NCBI GenBank assembly: GCA_023374025.1
Contig: SIJG01000111.1
Coordinates: 251,360-315,359 of the forward strand
Origin: Heterodera schachtii
Taxonomy: Eukaryota; Nematoda; Chromadorea; Rhabditida; Heteroderidae
Length of the DNA: 64,000 nt
Reading direction: 5' to 3'
Shown here: positions 36,348-46,784 of the stretch, one piece after another
Layout: each line of letters begins with the position of its first letter
Position numbering within the stretch: position 1 is the first letter of the stretch
Position numbers and translations under genes: made by a program
The notes under the pieces: generated by a model
What the model saw: the letters and a program-made list of their open reading frames with translations, nothing else
Databases searched by the model: none
What the model was told of the DNA's origin: nothing

Positions 36348-39300
36348 TCATCCGGGCGAATAACGATCAGGCGGACGACGGTTTCGCTTGGGTCGTTCGT
36401 TCTGAACATTCGGTTGAACGGCGCCTTCTTCAACGACTTCGTTTGGCTGTTGTGGCGGATCGGGGCGCGGAGATGGTGGCGCTATCTCAATCACTCCTCC
36501 AGCTGGTTGTGCCACAACATCGCCAAGATGTTGATCGGCCGGTGCCAATGGAAGTCCAAAGGCATCATTCAAAATGTCCAGAGGATCTTCCTCATCAACG
36601 TCCGAATGCCGAACCAAAAGTTGATTCGCGTGGAATCGTCCAATTGATCCGTTCTGAAAAGTGATGTCGTACATCACACCTTTTTTCTGGGTTATGCGCC
36701 CGGGTCGCCAATCCTGCGACAGTCGATGGCGGGCATAGACCATATCGTCCAAATCGAACGATCTCGGCCTGGCGCCATGGCGTCGATTGAACTTTCGCTC
36801 CATTGCTTCGTCGCGGATGACGATTGGACGGTGTTTCGGCTTCAATAGGTCCAATGTCGAACGGAGTTTCCTCTGCAGGAACATCTCCGCTGGACTTTTG
36901 CACTCAGGCAATGACTCATTCGGCGTGACACGGTACGTGGCCAAAAATGTGTCCAACATTTCGGTGATTCCCTCCTTCTTTAATTTGCGACACGTCCGTT
37001 TGAATGTGTCAACGAACCGTTCGGCTTGTCCGTTGGACATCGGACAATAAGGTGCCGAAAACAAATGGTTTATGCCGTTGAGTCGGTTGAATTCCTTGAA
37101 TTCCTTCGATGAAAATTGGGTGCCGTTATCGGTGACCAAGGTTTCGGGCAGTCCATGCCGAGCGCAAAGATAGCGCAATTTACCAATCGTGGCGGCTGAA
37201 CCGGTGGAATTCATCTCGAAGACTTCGGGCCACTTGGAATATGCGTCAACGATGACAAGGAACATCTTTCCAAAGAATGGTCCCGCATAGTCCATGTGTA
37301 CACGCTTCCATGGGCCATCGGATTTTGGCCATGAATGAAGGGTAGTCTTGACTGGTGCCTTTGCCTCCGAAGCACATATTTGGCAGGAACGAACAACTTC
37401 TTCAATTTGTTCGTCGATTTCTGGCCAGTAAACATACAGACGAGCCAAATTTTTCATGCGTTTGATGCCCGGGTGTCCGTGATGTAACCGTTCTAGCACT
37501 TCTTTTTGGAGAGATTTTGGATTCACGACCCGATCGGCATACATCAGACAATCATTCTCGATTGACAACGCTTCTCTCCGTCGGTGAAAAGGGACAATGT
37601 CCTCTGACATCGTCTTTTTGTCGGGCCATTGAGTGCGCACAAATTGCATCACTTTTTTGAGTGTGTCGTCCTGCTCAAGCGCTTCGATCACATTCTCATT
37701 AGTCAATGGGAAATTCTTCATAACAGAATTAAGAATCCCAAATGCAGCACTCGTTGAAATTTTGGCCAAAATAATGTCGTCTTCTGGCATTGGAGTTTTC
37801 GCAATAAGTCGGGAAAGCACATCGGCTTGGCCGAACTCCAATGTTTTCTGGTACTCAATTTCAAAATCGTACCCCAGAAGGATGATTGCCCAGCGTTGCA
37901 ACCGATTGGCGGTGCACGCTTTGATTCCCTTTTTATTGCCAAAAATGGACAATAATGGCTTGTGATCCGTCTGTAGAAGAAAATGCCTTCCAAAAAGATA
38001 TTTGTGAAACTTCTGCACGGCATACACCAAAGCCAGTCCCTCTTTTTCAATTTGGGAATAATTCTTTTCCGCTGGGGACAGGGAATGTGAGGCATGGGCG
38101 ATTGCTTTCATTGTGCCATCGGAATAGCGGTGAGAAATCACTGCACCGATTCCATGCTCTGAAGCATCTGCGGACACGATGATTTGTTGCGATGGGTCAT
38201 AATGAGCCAATAGCTGATCAGATTGCAGAATCTGAATGACCTGATCAAAGGCCTTCTGACAATCGGTGGACCAACTCCAGACCACATCTTGCTTAAGCAG
38301 ATTGTCCAACGGTTGGCGGATGAAACGCATGTTCTTCACGAACTGCTGATAATGGTTTATCATCCCTAAAGACGAACGAAGTGTGGACAAATTTGTCGGC
38401 TCAGGCATCTCAGCGATCGCCTGTATTTTGGCTGGGTCCGGCCTTCTTCCATTCTTATTGATGATGAAGCCAAGGTACTTAATTTCCCTTTTGAAGAAGG
38501 AGCACTTCTCAGGCTTAATTCGGAACCCAAACTTGGCAATTCGCATGAAGACCTCTTGAAGGTGTTTCTTGTGCTCTTCTGGTGATCGACTTACCACGAT
38601 CACATCATCCAGATATGCAACTGCGAATGCACAACCAGCCAACATAGAATCCATAATTGACTGGAAAAGCCCGGGGGCTGACTTCACCCCAAATGGCAAA
38701 CGTTGGTATTGAAAATTTCCTCGATGAGTGGCAATTGTGCACAACTCTTTGGAGTTTTCGTCCAACTCGACTTGTAGATAAGCATCCCGAAAGTCGATTT
38801 GCGAAAAAATTTGGCCTCCATTCAAAGTGGCGAAGTTGTCTTCAGGAAGCGGCAGGGGATGCTGATGCAAAAGCAATGCGCTGTTTAAGCCGGTCGAAAA
38901 GTCGGCACAGACGCGTGTTGAACCATTGGCCTTCTTCAAAACCACAATGGGTGCGGCCCAATTTGTATGTTCAACCGGACGGATAACATTCATTGACTGA
39001 AGTCTCTCCAATTCTGCCTCAACAACAGATTTGGTGTTGAATGGGACGGGACGCGGTCGGCAGTAAATCGGAGTTGCATTGGGCTTCAGCGACAGATGTG
39101 CTTTCACCTTTTTGCAATGCCCAAGTCCGTCGGCAACAATTTCAGGAAAATTCTTTTTGAGTTCCTCCATAATCGTTGCTTCGTCACCATTTTCTTTTCC
39201 GATTGCATTCAAATGCAGTGTTGAGTTCACTTTTTGTCGAATGTCGTCCAAAAGTCCGAAAGCATCCAGCATTTCAATCCCCAATAAATTCAATGATCCA

Positions 39301-40508
39301 CTTTTGGACACATAAAATGTTCCGTTTTTCGTGGCATCTCCAAATTTGAATTTCGCTTCCCCTCTTCCGAGAAGAGTGCACTTGGAGCCGTCGTGATATG
39401 CTGCCTGTTCTTGGCATCGGCGCAATTGAGGCTTTCCAATCAGACAGTGAGTCTCTTCGTTGATCACTGTGACCTCCGCGCCGGAATCAAGCACAAATAT
39501 CACTTTTCTTCCATTCATTTCCACGTTAATTTCGATGAGCTTCGTTGGATGGTTCACAATGTTCACCATCACACCTCCGATCCGAAGAGTGCATGCTCTC
39601 TTGCCTTGAAATTTGCCGTTTTTGTTCCGATTGAGCCACTCTTGGTGCTTTTCGCATTGGGCCTCCAAGTGTCCTGCTTTGTTGCACTTTCGGCAAATAG
39701 TTTTGATGCTTGGACAGTCGCTTGGAGCATGATGAAATTTGCCACAACGCCAGCAAACCCTTTGAGTTTGGCTCTGAATTTGGTTCCCTTTCTGTGTTGG
39801 TTTCATGGGCCGCTGCTTCTGTTTGACCGCCATCAAATTTAGTGATCCCATCGGCTGTTGTTCGATGACTTTTGCCTCAGCGATGGTTGATTGGTACATT
39901 TGGAGGTCTTCGACAACTCCATCATACTCGACCAGGTCGCCATCAGCTGCAAGCTTTGATAGAATTCGCTTCCTCAACTCGGCATCCTTTGGTGACTTCA
40001 ATGCTGTCAAAAGCATAAGACACGAAAATTGCTCCTCGTTGAGCTTGTCGAATTGAAAGTCACGCAAAAGACGCTTATGTCGATTGATAAAAGGGCGAAA
40101 ATTCTCATCGTCGCTTTTTGAGGCCCTCAGGCATTCGTAGCGGTCAATCCAAATTGATTGTGGCCGGCTAAAAGCAATTTTGAGGCGCTCTTCCGTTTGG
40201 CTGAAGTCGAAATCGGTGACTTTTTTCGGCAGGCACGATTTGCTGTATTGGCTGAAAGCCGCTTCGCTCAGTTTCGTCATGAGAAGTTTGACTTTCGACT
40301 GATCTGCGAGTTGCGGTGCAGAACAGTCGAGAGCGAAATTGAAGCGCTCCAACCAATCCGAAATGCTTCTATCGTCGGATGGCTCGAAACAGTCGATGGT
40401 CGGAAGAGAAGGCAGAGCATGCGCATTTAAGGCGGGCGCGGCGTTTTGTGGCTGATTCGCCAACAATTGCTGAAGTGCCGCTGTGAGCTGTTGAATTGCG
40501 TCGCCCAT
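36348..40508 (-). CDS. Gag-Pol polyprotein, Ty3/Gypsy (K02A2.6-like)
   Basis: A single uninterrupted frame of 1386 residues, starting at ATG 40508. It reads: Gag-like region; two CCHC zinc knuckles (C252 to C285, each C-x2-C-x4-H-x4-C); aspartic protease with Asp-Ser-Gly at 341-343; reverse transcriptase with D572 in QIDFRDAY and YLDD at 632-635; RNase H with D781, E823 and D848; integrase with the H-H-C-C zinc site (H1009-C1045) and D1073, D1127 and E1163; then a GPY/F-like tail. Every catalytic residue I can check is intact and there is no frameshift, so this copy could be active. Gag and Pol share one frame without a stop. No envelope gene follows. The domain order RT-RNase H-integrase marks Ty3/Gypsy; clade assignment within it is not possible by eye. 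Confidence 0.95.
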   Translation of the reverse strand: MGDAIQQLTAALQQLLANQPQNAAPALNAHALPSLPTIDCFEPSDDRSISDWLERFNFALDCSAPQLADQSKVKLLMTKLSEAAFSQYSKSCLPKKVTDFDFSQTEERLKIAFSRPQSIWIDRYECLRASKSDDENFRPFINRHKRLLRDFQFDKLNEEQFSCLMLLTALKSPKDAELRKRILSKLAADGDLVEYDGVVEDLQMYQSTIAEAKVIEQQPMGSLNLMAVKQKQRPMKPTQKGNQIQSQTQRVCWRCGKFHHAPSDCPSIKTICRKCNKAGHLEAQCEKHQEWLNRNKNGKFQGKRACTLRIGGVMVNIVNHPTKLIEINVEMNGRKVIFVLDSGAEVTVINEETHCLIGKPQLRRCQEQAAYHDGSKCTLLGRGEAKFKFGDATKNGTFYVSKSGSLNLLGIEMLDAFGLLDDIRQKVNSTLHLNAIGKENGDEATIMEELKKNFPEIVADGLGHCKKVKAHLSLKPNATPIYCRPRPVPFNTKSVVEAELERLQSMNVIRPVEHTNWAAPIVVLKKANGSTRVCADFSTGLNSALLLHQHPLPLPEDNFATLNGGQIFSQIDFRDAYLQVELDENSKELCTIATHRGNFQYQRLPFGVKSAPGLFQSIMDSMLAGCAFAVAYLDDVIVVSRSPEEHKKHLQEVFMRIAKFGFRIKPEKCSFFKREIKYLGFIINKNGRRPDPAKIQAIAEMPEPTNLSTLRSSLGMINHYQQFVKNMRFIRQPLDNLLKQDVVWSWSTDCQKAFDQVIQILQSDQLLAHYDPSQQIIVSADASEHGIGAVISHRYSDGTMKAIAHASHSLSPAEKNYSQIEKEGLALVYAVQKFHKYLFGRHFLLQTDHKPLLSIFGNKKGIKACTANRLQRWAIILLGYDFEIEYQKTLEFGQADVLSRLIAKTPMPEDDIILAKISTSAAFGILNSVMKNFPLTNENVIEALEQDDTLKKVMQFVRTQWPDKKTMSEDIVPFHRRREALSIENDCLMYADRVVNPKSLQKEVLERLHHGHPGIKRMKNLARLYVYWPEIDEQIEEVVRSCQICASEAKAPVKTTLHSWPKSDGPWKRVHMDYAGPFFGKMFLVIVDAYSKWPEVFEMNSTGSAATIGKLRYLCARHGLPETLVTDNGTQFSSKEFKEFNRLNGINHLFSAPYCPMSNGQAERFVDTFKRTCRKLKKEGITEMLDTFLATYRVTPNESLPECKSPAEMFLQRKLRSTLDLLKPKHRPIVIRDEAMERKFNRRHGARPRSFDLDDMVYARHRLSQDWRPGRITQKKGVMYDITFQNGSIGRFHANQLLVRHSDVDEEDPLDILNDAFGLPLAPADQHLGDVVAQPAGGVIEIAPPSPRPDPPQQPNEVVEEGAVQPNVQNERPKRNRRPPDRYSPG

Positions 40509-40760
40509 TTAACCACAGCTCGTGGACTTTCCCCTCAGCTAGAGAGTACTCGTTTTAATTGAAGTGTCGTTCACCACTTATTGTTAGCAGCGCCAAGCTA
40601 CTAATCAAGTGGGTGCGCGTGGATGAGCTGAATAAGTATCGCCTAGATACTATAAATAGTAGCGCAAAAAAAATGCTCTGATTTCAAAAGAATCCGCAAG
40701 CCACAAAATAAAATTGTTTTGGCTGCACAAAGTTCGAAATGTCGTCGAGGCGTCGCCAAT
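40509..40760 (-). other. Gypsy 5' leader with putative primer-binding site
   Basis: Two bases inside the 5' LTR the minus strand reads TGGCGACGCCTCGACGAC. The TGG start and position fit a tRNA primer-binding site. The tRNA is not identified, although the first bases resemble sites for tRNA-Arg. Confidence 0.55.
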
Positions 40761-41022
40761 TGTTACGCCCAAAAGTCCGTTGAGGAATAAAACAATATTT
40801 ATTCAAAAATAGAAAAGGACAAAGGGCGAACAGAGTCAATGATATCGATTGGGAAAATAAGGGAACAAATTAAATGAATGAATGGAGAAGAAGCAGTGAG
40901 GGAGGAAAGAGGAAGCTATTTATGCAAAAAGACAGAGGGGTCAAAGAAGGGGATGGGCGTGACAAATAAAAGGGGCAGAATGCCAAAAGATAATTAATCA
41001 AATTATCGGTCCATCCCGAACA
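40761..41022 (-). repeat. 5' LTR of the Gypsy element, 262 bp
   Basis: Same length and, by eye, same sequence as the 3' LTR. It is followed on the astacin side by 82 bp of internal Gypsy sequence instead of host DNA. Confidence 0.93.
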
Positions 41023-41104
41023 CCTCCCCCTTTAAAAGAGTGGGTTCTTATCATCCGGGCGAATAACGATCAGGCGGACGACGGTTTCGCTTGGGTCGTT
41101 CGTT

Positions 41105-44100
41105 TTCGTTCGCGTTGGCCAATCGTTTGTTGGTAAAACCGTGGCAAAGTGATCCGGTCGTATAAGCCCCTTTAATTCCAATTTTACGTCATTAAAATTA
41201 AATTTTTTTCTTACTTTTCATGATCACCCGCAGATTGATAATGCAGCACCGATCCGAAATCGTAAGGAAAGCCAAAGTTTTGAGTGTTTGGGTCAATTTC
41301 CGATTGCTTTATAATGAGCAAAATAAAAAATAATTTAAAATGTTTGTGTTAATTACTCCGTCCTTTTTCCGTAAAATGATGTAATTCCGGGCATCACTTC
41401 GGCTTTGCTCATGCAAAAAGCCAAGCGCATGCAGCAATTCATGGCCAGCAACGACGGACATGTTAAGATACTTAATCAGTTTCTAATTAAATCCAATAAT
41501 GATTGAGTTGGACCAAGTCTCCAGGGATCCCTATAATCCCGGCTTTTCTGGAGTGGGTCCCGGTTCTTCAAAAAAAAACCTATCATACCCAATACCCTAA
41601 TCCCAATTTTCAATCAATTTGACGGGACAGGAATTGAAAATAAGCAGCGACAAAATGGGGGAACAGAGCCAAAAAAAAATTGCTGCAAATATTTTAAAAA
41701 ATGAATGCAAAAATTACATCGGTGCAGAGAGTCAATCCCAGCCTAAGGTATTGCCATCCTCCGACACGACCTAACGGGGATCGGCCACAGACTACAAAAA
41801 TGGGTAAAATTAAAATTAAAAACAAAAATAAATGAAATTCTCAACGAGAAATATAAATGCATGTGAAACTACCGCCAGAAGCATCTTCAATCTTGATGCC
41901 ATTCTCTCCTTCCACCATTTCATCCACAAATTCAAACCGAACACAGGTGACTTCCCTGTTTATAGAATCGAACCGAATTAAAATTTTTAAAATTACAAAA
42001 AATTCAATCCATTAATTACTCAATCAATTTTGCTCCAACTCTAATGGCATTGTCCCAGAGGCCGTATTTATCAGGCACTTAAAACATTTGTTCAAATACT
42101 GTATAATGTGGTAAAAGTATTACGAGCTTCTTTGTCGAATGTGATTTTGATCGGGGATTCGGTCCATTTTTCGTATGGGTTGTATTGTCGTTTTTTGCGC
42201 TGACTTTCCACCTCTTCGGGCTTCAGCCCACAAACTGTGAATTATAATTTTCGATTTTTTTAAATTTATTTTTAATTAATTAATTACTTAATTTATTTAA
42301 TTAATTTTTCCAAAATAAACGCACTCTTCCGCAATCTGTTGTACTGTTGTCGCAGCCTTCGTTTGTCACATGCCATGTCCCCATCGCATATTAATGTTTC
42401 GGATGGCTTTTTCATGGTTGTCGGTGGCGGAAGTGGTGGGGCCCATTTTGGAATTTCGAAAATCTAAAAATTATTTTAAATATATTTTTTAATTTTAATT
42501 TTTATTTTACCGCATTGTTTTCGCTTTCGTTCTTTCCACAGTTTTCCAATGCCTCAATTTTCAACAACAAATTTCTGATCGGCACACAATCATCGCCGTA
42601 GTCATCACATGGGTCTGGACTGTCTTAAAAAGTGCCGAAATTAATTTTTTTAAAATAATTTTTTTTTACTGACCGAATTTGTTCGGATCATTTTTGTAGG
42701 GCAACAATTTTGTACGGTTGGTTATGAATTTTGAAAATCTGGGCCTTTCAATTTGGAAAAATGCGCGCATTTTGTCATCGTTCGACGGCGGCACAAAATG
42801 AATTATTTTTGCCAAAGTGCCGTTGACCATTTGCAGCGCAATGTCTTTGAGAATGGAGCCGATGCCATCATTCTAAATTACGCCAATTAAATTAATTAAC
42901 ATTGCTTTTTGCCTCATTGTTCCATTTGCCGCCAAAATTTTCTCTGTCGCCTTTTTCTCGGATTGCACTTTTTTGCTCGTTTTGGCCAAATTCGATGAGA
43001 AAATATGGCGTTTTCTTTTTTGTGTCCATTATTTTGTCCATTGAAATTGGCAAATTTCGCGTTTTGCGGAACCTTAATTAATAAAATTTATATATAATTA
43101 TTATTATTTAATTAACAAACGGCTCATTAGTGAACGAAAAGTTGATGAACGATTCAACAATGAGCTCATTCGTCGCCTCCGTTTGGTGCCGATGTGCACA
43201 AATTTGAACAGCAAAACCAGCAGCATTTCTGGCACTGTTCAGATGTTTTTGGCACAATTCGCCGATGCCATTGACACTTGGCTTATTGCCGATGCTTTCA
43301 TAGCATGCGTAGAGTTCGACGTGCCTTCAAATTTAAAATTTCCAAAAAATAAATTCCAAAAAAAGACTTTTCGCATTTTTCACTCGGCACAGCCATGCAA
43401 GCATTCACAAACCGTCCATCTGACCAATAGCCGGACGGTATTGGCTCGTAAATTTTGGCACGTTTTTCATAGTCATTGCATGCAATTTCGTATGGCCTCG
43501 CGGTGATGTTCAACAAGAATTTGTCCACTTCCGTCGGGAAGAAAATGTTTGTACAATTCATGCCAAAATGGTTCACATGCCGCACAAATGGCACAAAGCC
43601 AAAGGTTTGTTCAGTTGTTGGCACAATGCCAAAAGTGGTTGTTGTGCCATGGAATTTGGTTGGTGCCTTTGTTTTTTGAGTGACCAAAGATTGGGAAAGG
43701 CACTAAAAATTAAATTAATTAAATAATGAATTTTAAATATGAAATTTGACTTTCTCTTTGCACAATTTGGTGGTGCCGCCATTTTCTGCACAAAACGTTG
43801 TGCCAAATTCAAATGCCAAAACAAATGGCATAAAATCATCAAAAAATGCAGCAGAAGAAAGCGCTTCTTGAAGTTCGTTTCCAAGTGGTTCAGCATCTGT
43901 AAAATAATAATTACTATTAAAATATTATTATTATTTTGGCTTTACTTTTGGTCAAATTAATTTCCAAATATTTTTCCGTTTCTTTGATTTGTTCGGTGCC
44001 GAAAATGTCGTCGAATCCATGGCTTAATTTTAATTTTAAATTCATATTTTAAAATATTTTTCTCCCCAATTTGCCTCGATTCGTAGCTGATCATTCCGTC

Positions 44101-44601
44101 TTGGTGCTTTGCAATGATCAGTCCGTGCCATTGGTCTTCAGCAATCTCTTCGGCACATTCCATAAATTTCATTTTGCCAATGTTTCCTTTGCCCACCCCA
44201 AAACGTTTTCCAATTTTTCTGTTTTTGGCCATTTCACTTTGGTAGCAGAGGAGGAGCCTAAAATGAATTAAATATAATTAATTTAAAAAAATTTTCAAAT
44301 ATTTTACTTTGTGCAGTCATTTTCCACCAAAATTTTTCCATTTTTGCCATTGCATAAGTTCCAAATGCCAACGTCGGATGACAAAGGTCTGAAAAATTGA
44401 AAAAAATATAAAAAATTAAGCCCAAATATCCAGGCTTTGATTAGGCCTGAATCAAGGCTTGAACTCGATTATTTGAAATGCGTTTAAAATATAAAATATT
44501 TATTCGCTTTTTGATTACATAAGAAATTATTACCGTATCGGAGGAGATGAGCAATTAATGACCAAGCTCAGAAAGACGGTCAATAGAGAAAAAGATTTCA
44601 T
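41105..44601 (-). CDS. Secreted astacin metalloprotease with long N-terminal region, 3'-truncated
   Basis: Eighteen exons join in frame, about 762 codons to the break: 44601-44534, 44388-44308, 44257-44075, 44022-43946, 43896-43751, 43702-43368, 43324-43136, 43072-42913, 42872-42674, 42623-42511, 42463-42325, 42234-42124, 42077-42020, 41955-41873, 41791-41718, 41470-41357, 41306-41215, 41169-41105. Residues 1-18 are a signal peptide (MKSFSLLTVFLSLVINCS). About 560 residues of unrecognised, Cys-containing sequence follow. RKKR (576-579) is a furin-like site, after which the astacin domain begins. The zinc site HELLHALGFLHE is at 682-693. The Met-turn reads SVLHY (729-733), with Leu for the usual Met. 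The domain stops just after TIGQRE, where Gypsy sequence takes over, so the C-terminal part is missing. Two introns use GC donors (after exons 3 and 8). The donor of exon 7 is uncertain. Confidence 0.85.
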
Positions 44602-46269
44602 TTGCTAATTAAGTAATTAATATTATTTCTATTTAATTTATTTACTATTAAAAATATTTTTATTTATTTTACGAAAAAAATATTTATTTTCCAAATGATC
44701 AAATGAAATGAATGAATGAAAGTGGTGGGATGGAAGCAGTGAATTCCGTCATTGGACCAATCACTGAATTTTCTGTGTCGACGTGTAAAAAAGTAAAAAA
44801 AGGGGAAAAGCCACCAGCAGAAGAAAAAGCGGACGAACGACCACACATTTTGTAGCAGAGATTGTGGACACCGATAAATGACAAAAGTAATTTATTCATT
44901 TTTTTTTACAAATTATTGGCCAAATCATCACAAAATTATCCGACAAAATTTCCACCAATTTTTTATCGGACATTTTGGCGTAAAATATAAATGAATGCAA
45001 AATTAATTAATAATAGTACGTATTTATGATTGTAAACAAAATGATAAAATTGAATAAATGCTGTGATAGGATAATGCATAGAAAAATTGGTTCTTCTTCA
45101 TTGGCTCAAGCGCCGCCGCCGGGGTCATTTTCAAAAATATTTCGAATTTGGTTTAAATAGACAAAAACTGGACTGATCAGGATTTTGATTGTCTTATAAA
45201 ATGATCAATCACTACTCAGCTGATCAAAACTCACTTGTTTCAGAATTTAAACCCAAAAGCATTCAAAAAAATTTTTGTTGCTCTTTTTGATGTAATTTGA
45301 AAAAATGGAACAGAAAAATTTTTCGTTGAAAATTTTTTCGTGGTTTTAGATTTTCATTTTTTTGTTTTATTTTTCATTGTTGGCTTAAAATTTCCACTAT
45401 GTTAAGCAATCTCGCTGTCATTTAAGTGCCCGCTGGCCAAAGAAAAATGAACATTGGACGTATAAAATATGAATTAGAGCCATTTTTTTGAAAATTCCAA
45501 TTTTTTGTTCATTGAAAATTAAAAAAAAATCCATTGATCAGTCTGCTTCTCATATTTATACTGATCACTTTAAAAAATATGTGGAATTATTCCAAAAGTT
45601 TGCATATTTTTTAATTTTTAAGATTGAACAGCAATTAAACAACACAAAAAAGTGAATAATAAAAAAATATGAAAACATTTTTAATAAATTTTCAAACACT
45701 CCCAAAAATGAAAAAATATTTATATATTGTTCTTTTAATTTAATTTTATTTGAAATAATTTTTTGTACGTAAATTTTTCATTGAACTTTTTTGTCTTCAA
45801 GAAGTTTGGCACGGATTTTATTTACAAACAACAAAATAATGAAATAATTAAATGAATAAAAATACATTGGTTTATCAAATAAGGAATACAAAATTTACAA
45901 TTGGAAAAATTAAACAAAAAGACGAAAACAAATTAAACAAAAAGACATCTCCACAGGCAATAATTAAATTTTTAATTGTTTTTATTAATTTTTTCGACGT
46001 TTTAAAACAAATTTTGTGAATTTTTTGTATAAATATTTTTTGTTTATTTAAAAGAGGATATTTTTGTTCTTTTTGCCAAAAAATAATAGCACATGCTGCT
46101 GATGGATGATGTGTTAAAAATGCGATAGTACTGAATAGAAATGGATTAAAAACAATGAAACCCTTAAAAATTAAAAAATTAAAAATAAAATAAAATTTTG
46201 CTGATTGAAATTTGGCCAAACTGATAAGCTGCAGAAGTCAGATCACCCACTGATCACTGATCTGCCCCT
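44602..46269. other. Intergenic AT-rich sequence upstream of the astacin gene
   Basis: A 66-codon minus-strand frame at 44699-44899 begins with a hydrophobic stretch but has no other support. The 114-codon minus-strand frame at 45875-46219 is Phe/Ile/Lys-rich and looks random. 45105-45125 holds a fragment of the GC-rich hairpin family. Promoter elements for the astacin gene were not recognised. Confidence 0.4.
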
Positions 46270-46275
46270 TTTCTC

Positions 46276-46533
46276 TCATGGATGGCCAACAAATGGCACG
46301 AACACATGGATAAGTGATGAAACATTGTTGGCCAAGAATGGATTTGGACTCAATTTCATCGGCGGCTGTTCTTCGACTTGCAAACTTTTGAACCGTTCTG
46401 GCACCCCAGCAGCTTTATAAGTCAAACAGTGGATTTCGTCCACCCGAATGATTTCTTTCGTCTCCGGCTTACTGTAGCCCCAAAAGCTTACGGTACCCCC
46501 TTCGGCCTTCTGCAATTCACGCGACCAACACAC
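46276..46533 (-). CDS. Possible coding exon, unknown protein
   Basis: An 85-codon minus-strand frame has balanced composition (for example Pro-Glu-Thr-Lys-Glu-Ile-Ile-Arg-Val-Asp-Glu-Ile) and lies about 250 bp downstream of the broken astacin-gene paralogue. It may be another exon relic of that locus, but no match to the intact gene is visible. It overlaps a 36-bp direct repeat pair at 46513-46548 and 46625-46658. Confidence 0.25.
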   Translation of the reverse strand: MCWSRELQKAEGGTVSFWGYSKPETKEIIRVDEIHCLTYKAAGVPERFKSLQVEEQPPMKLSPNPFLANNVSSLIHVFVPFVGHP

Positions 46534-46658
46534 GGTAACGGTTACGGGACAAACTCACGAAAACGGGCACAAAACCATGATTTTCATTCACGGGACCAAT
46601 ATACTGTCACGATTCGCGGGACCAATTCACGCGACCAACACACGGTAACGGTTACGGA
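46513..46658. repeat. Short direct repeat pair (GACCAACACACGGTAACGG)
   Basis: About 35 bp recur at 46513-46548 and 46625-46658 with related 'gggacaa/gggaccaa' words between them. Function unknown. Confidence 0.6.
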
Positions 46659-46784
46659 GATTCGAAAAAAAAGATTCTTTTTGTCGAAAAATAAATGTTG
46701 TTTTGAAATCTATTTTAATTATTTATTTATTTTTTGCTGATTAAAATTCTTTGGAATTTTCGTAATTACCGTATCAATTGTTTC

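Larger units (their letters stand above)
36058..41104 (-). mobile_element. Ty3/Gypsy LTR retrotransposon plus partial tandem copy
   Basis: On the minus strand the order is 5' LTR (41022-40761), leader with a possible primer site, Gag-Pol (40508-36348), a polypurine tract (AAAGGGGGAGG, just inside the 3' LTR) and 3' LTR (36319-36058). Both LTRs are 262 bp, begin TGTT and end AACA, and appear identical, so the insertion is recent. Beyond the 5' LTR, 41023-41104 repeats the last 82 bp of the internal region, including the polypurine tract and the Pol C terminus. That is the end of a second, otherwise missing element. No target duplication joins 36057 to 41105. Confidence 0.93.

Noticed and set aside
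42079..42100. A 22-nt intron in the astacin gene
   Set aside because: A 46-nt intron from GTAATA (42123) to the same acceptor keeps frame and fits the other intron sizes better.
45875..46219. 114-codon minus-strand membrane-like frame
   Set aside because: Composition is that of random AT-rich DNA (Phe, Ile, Lys, Leu); no start context or splice partner.
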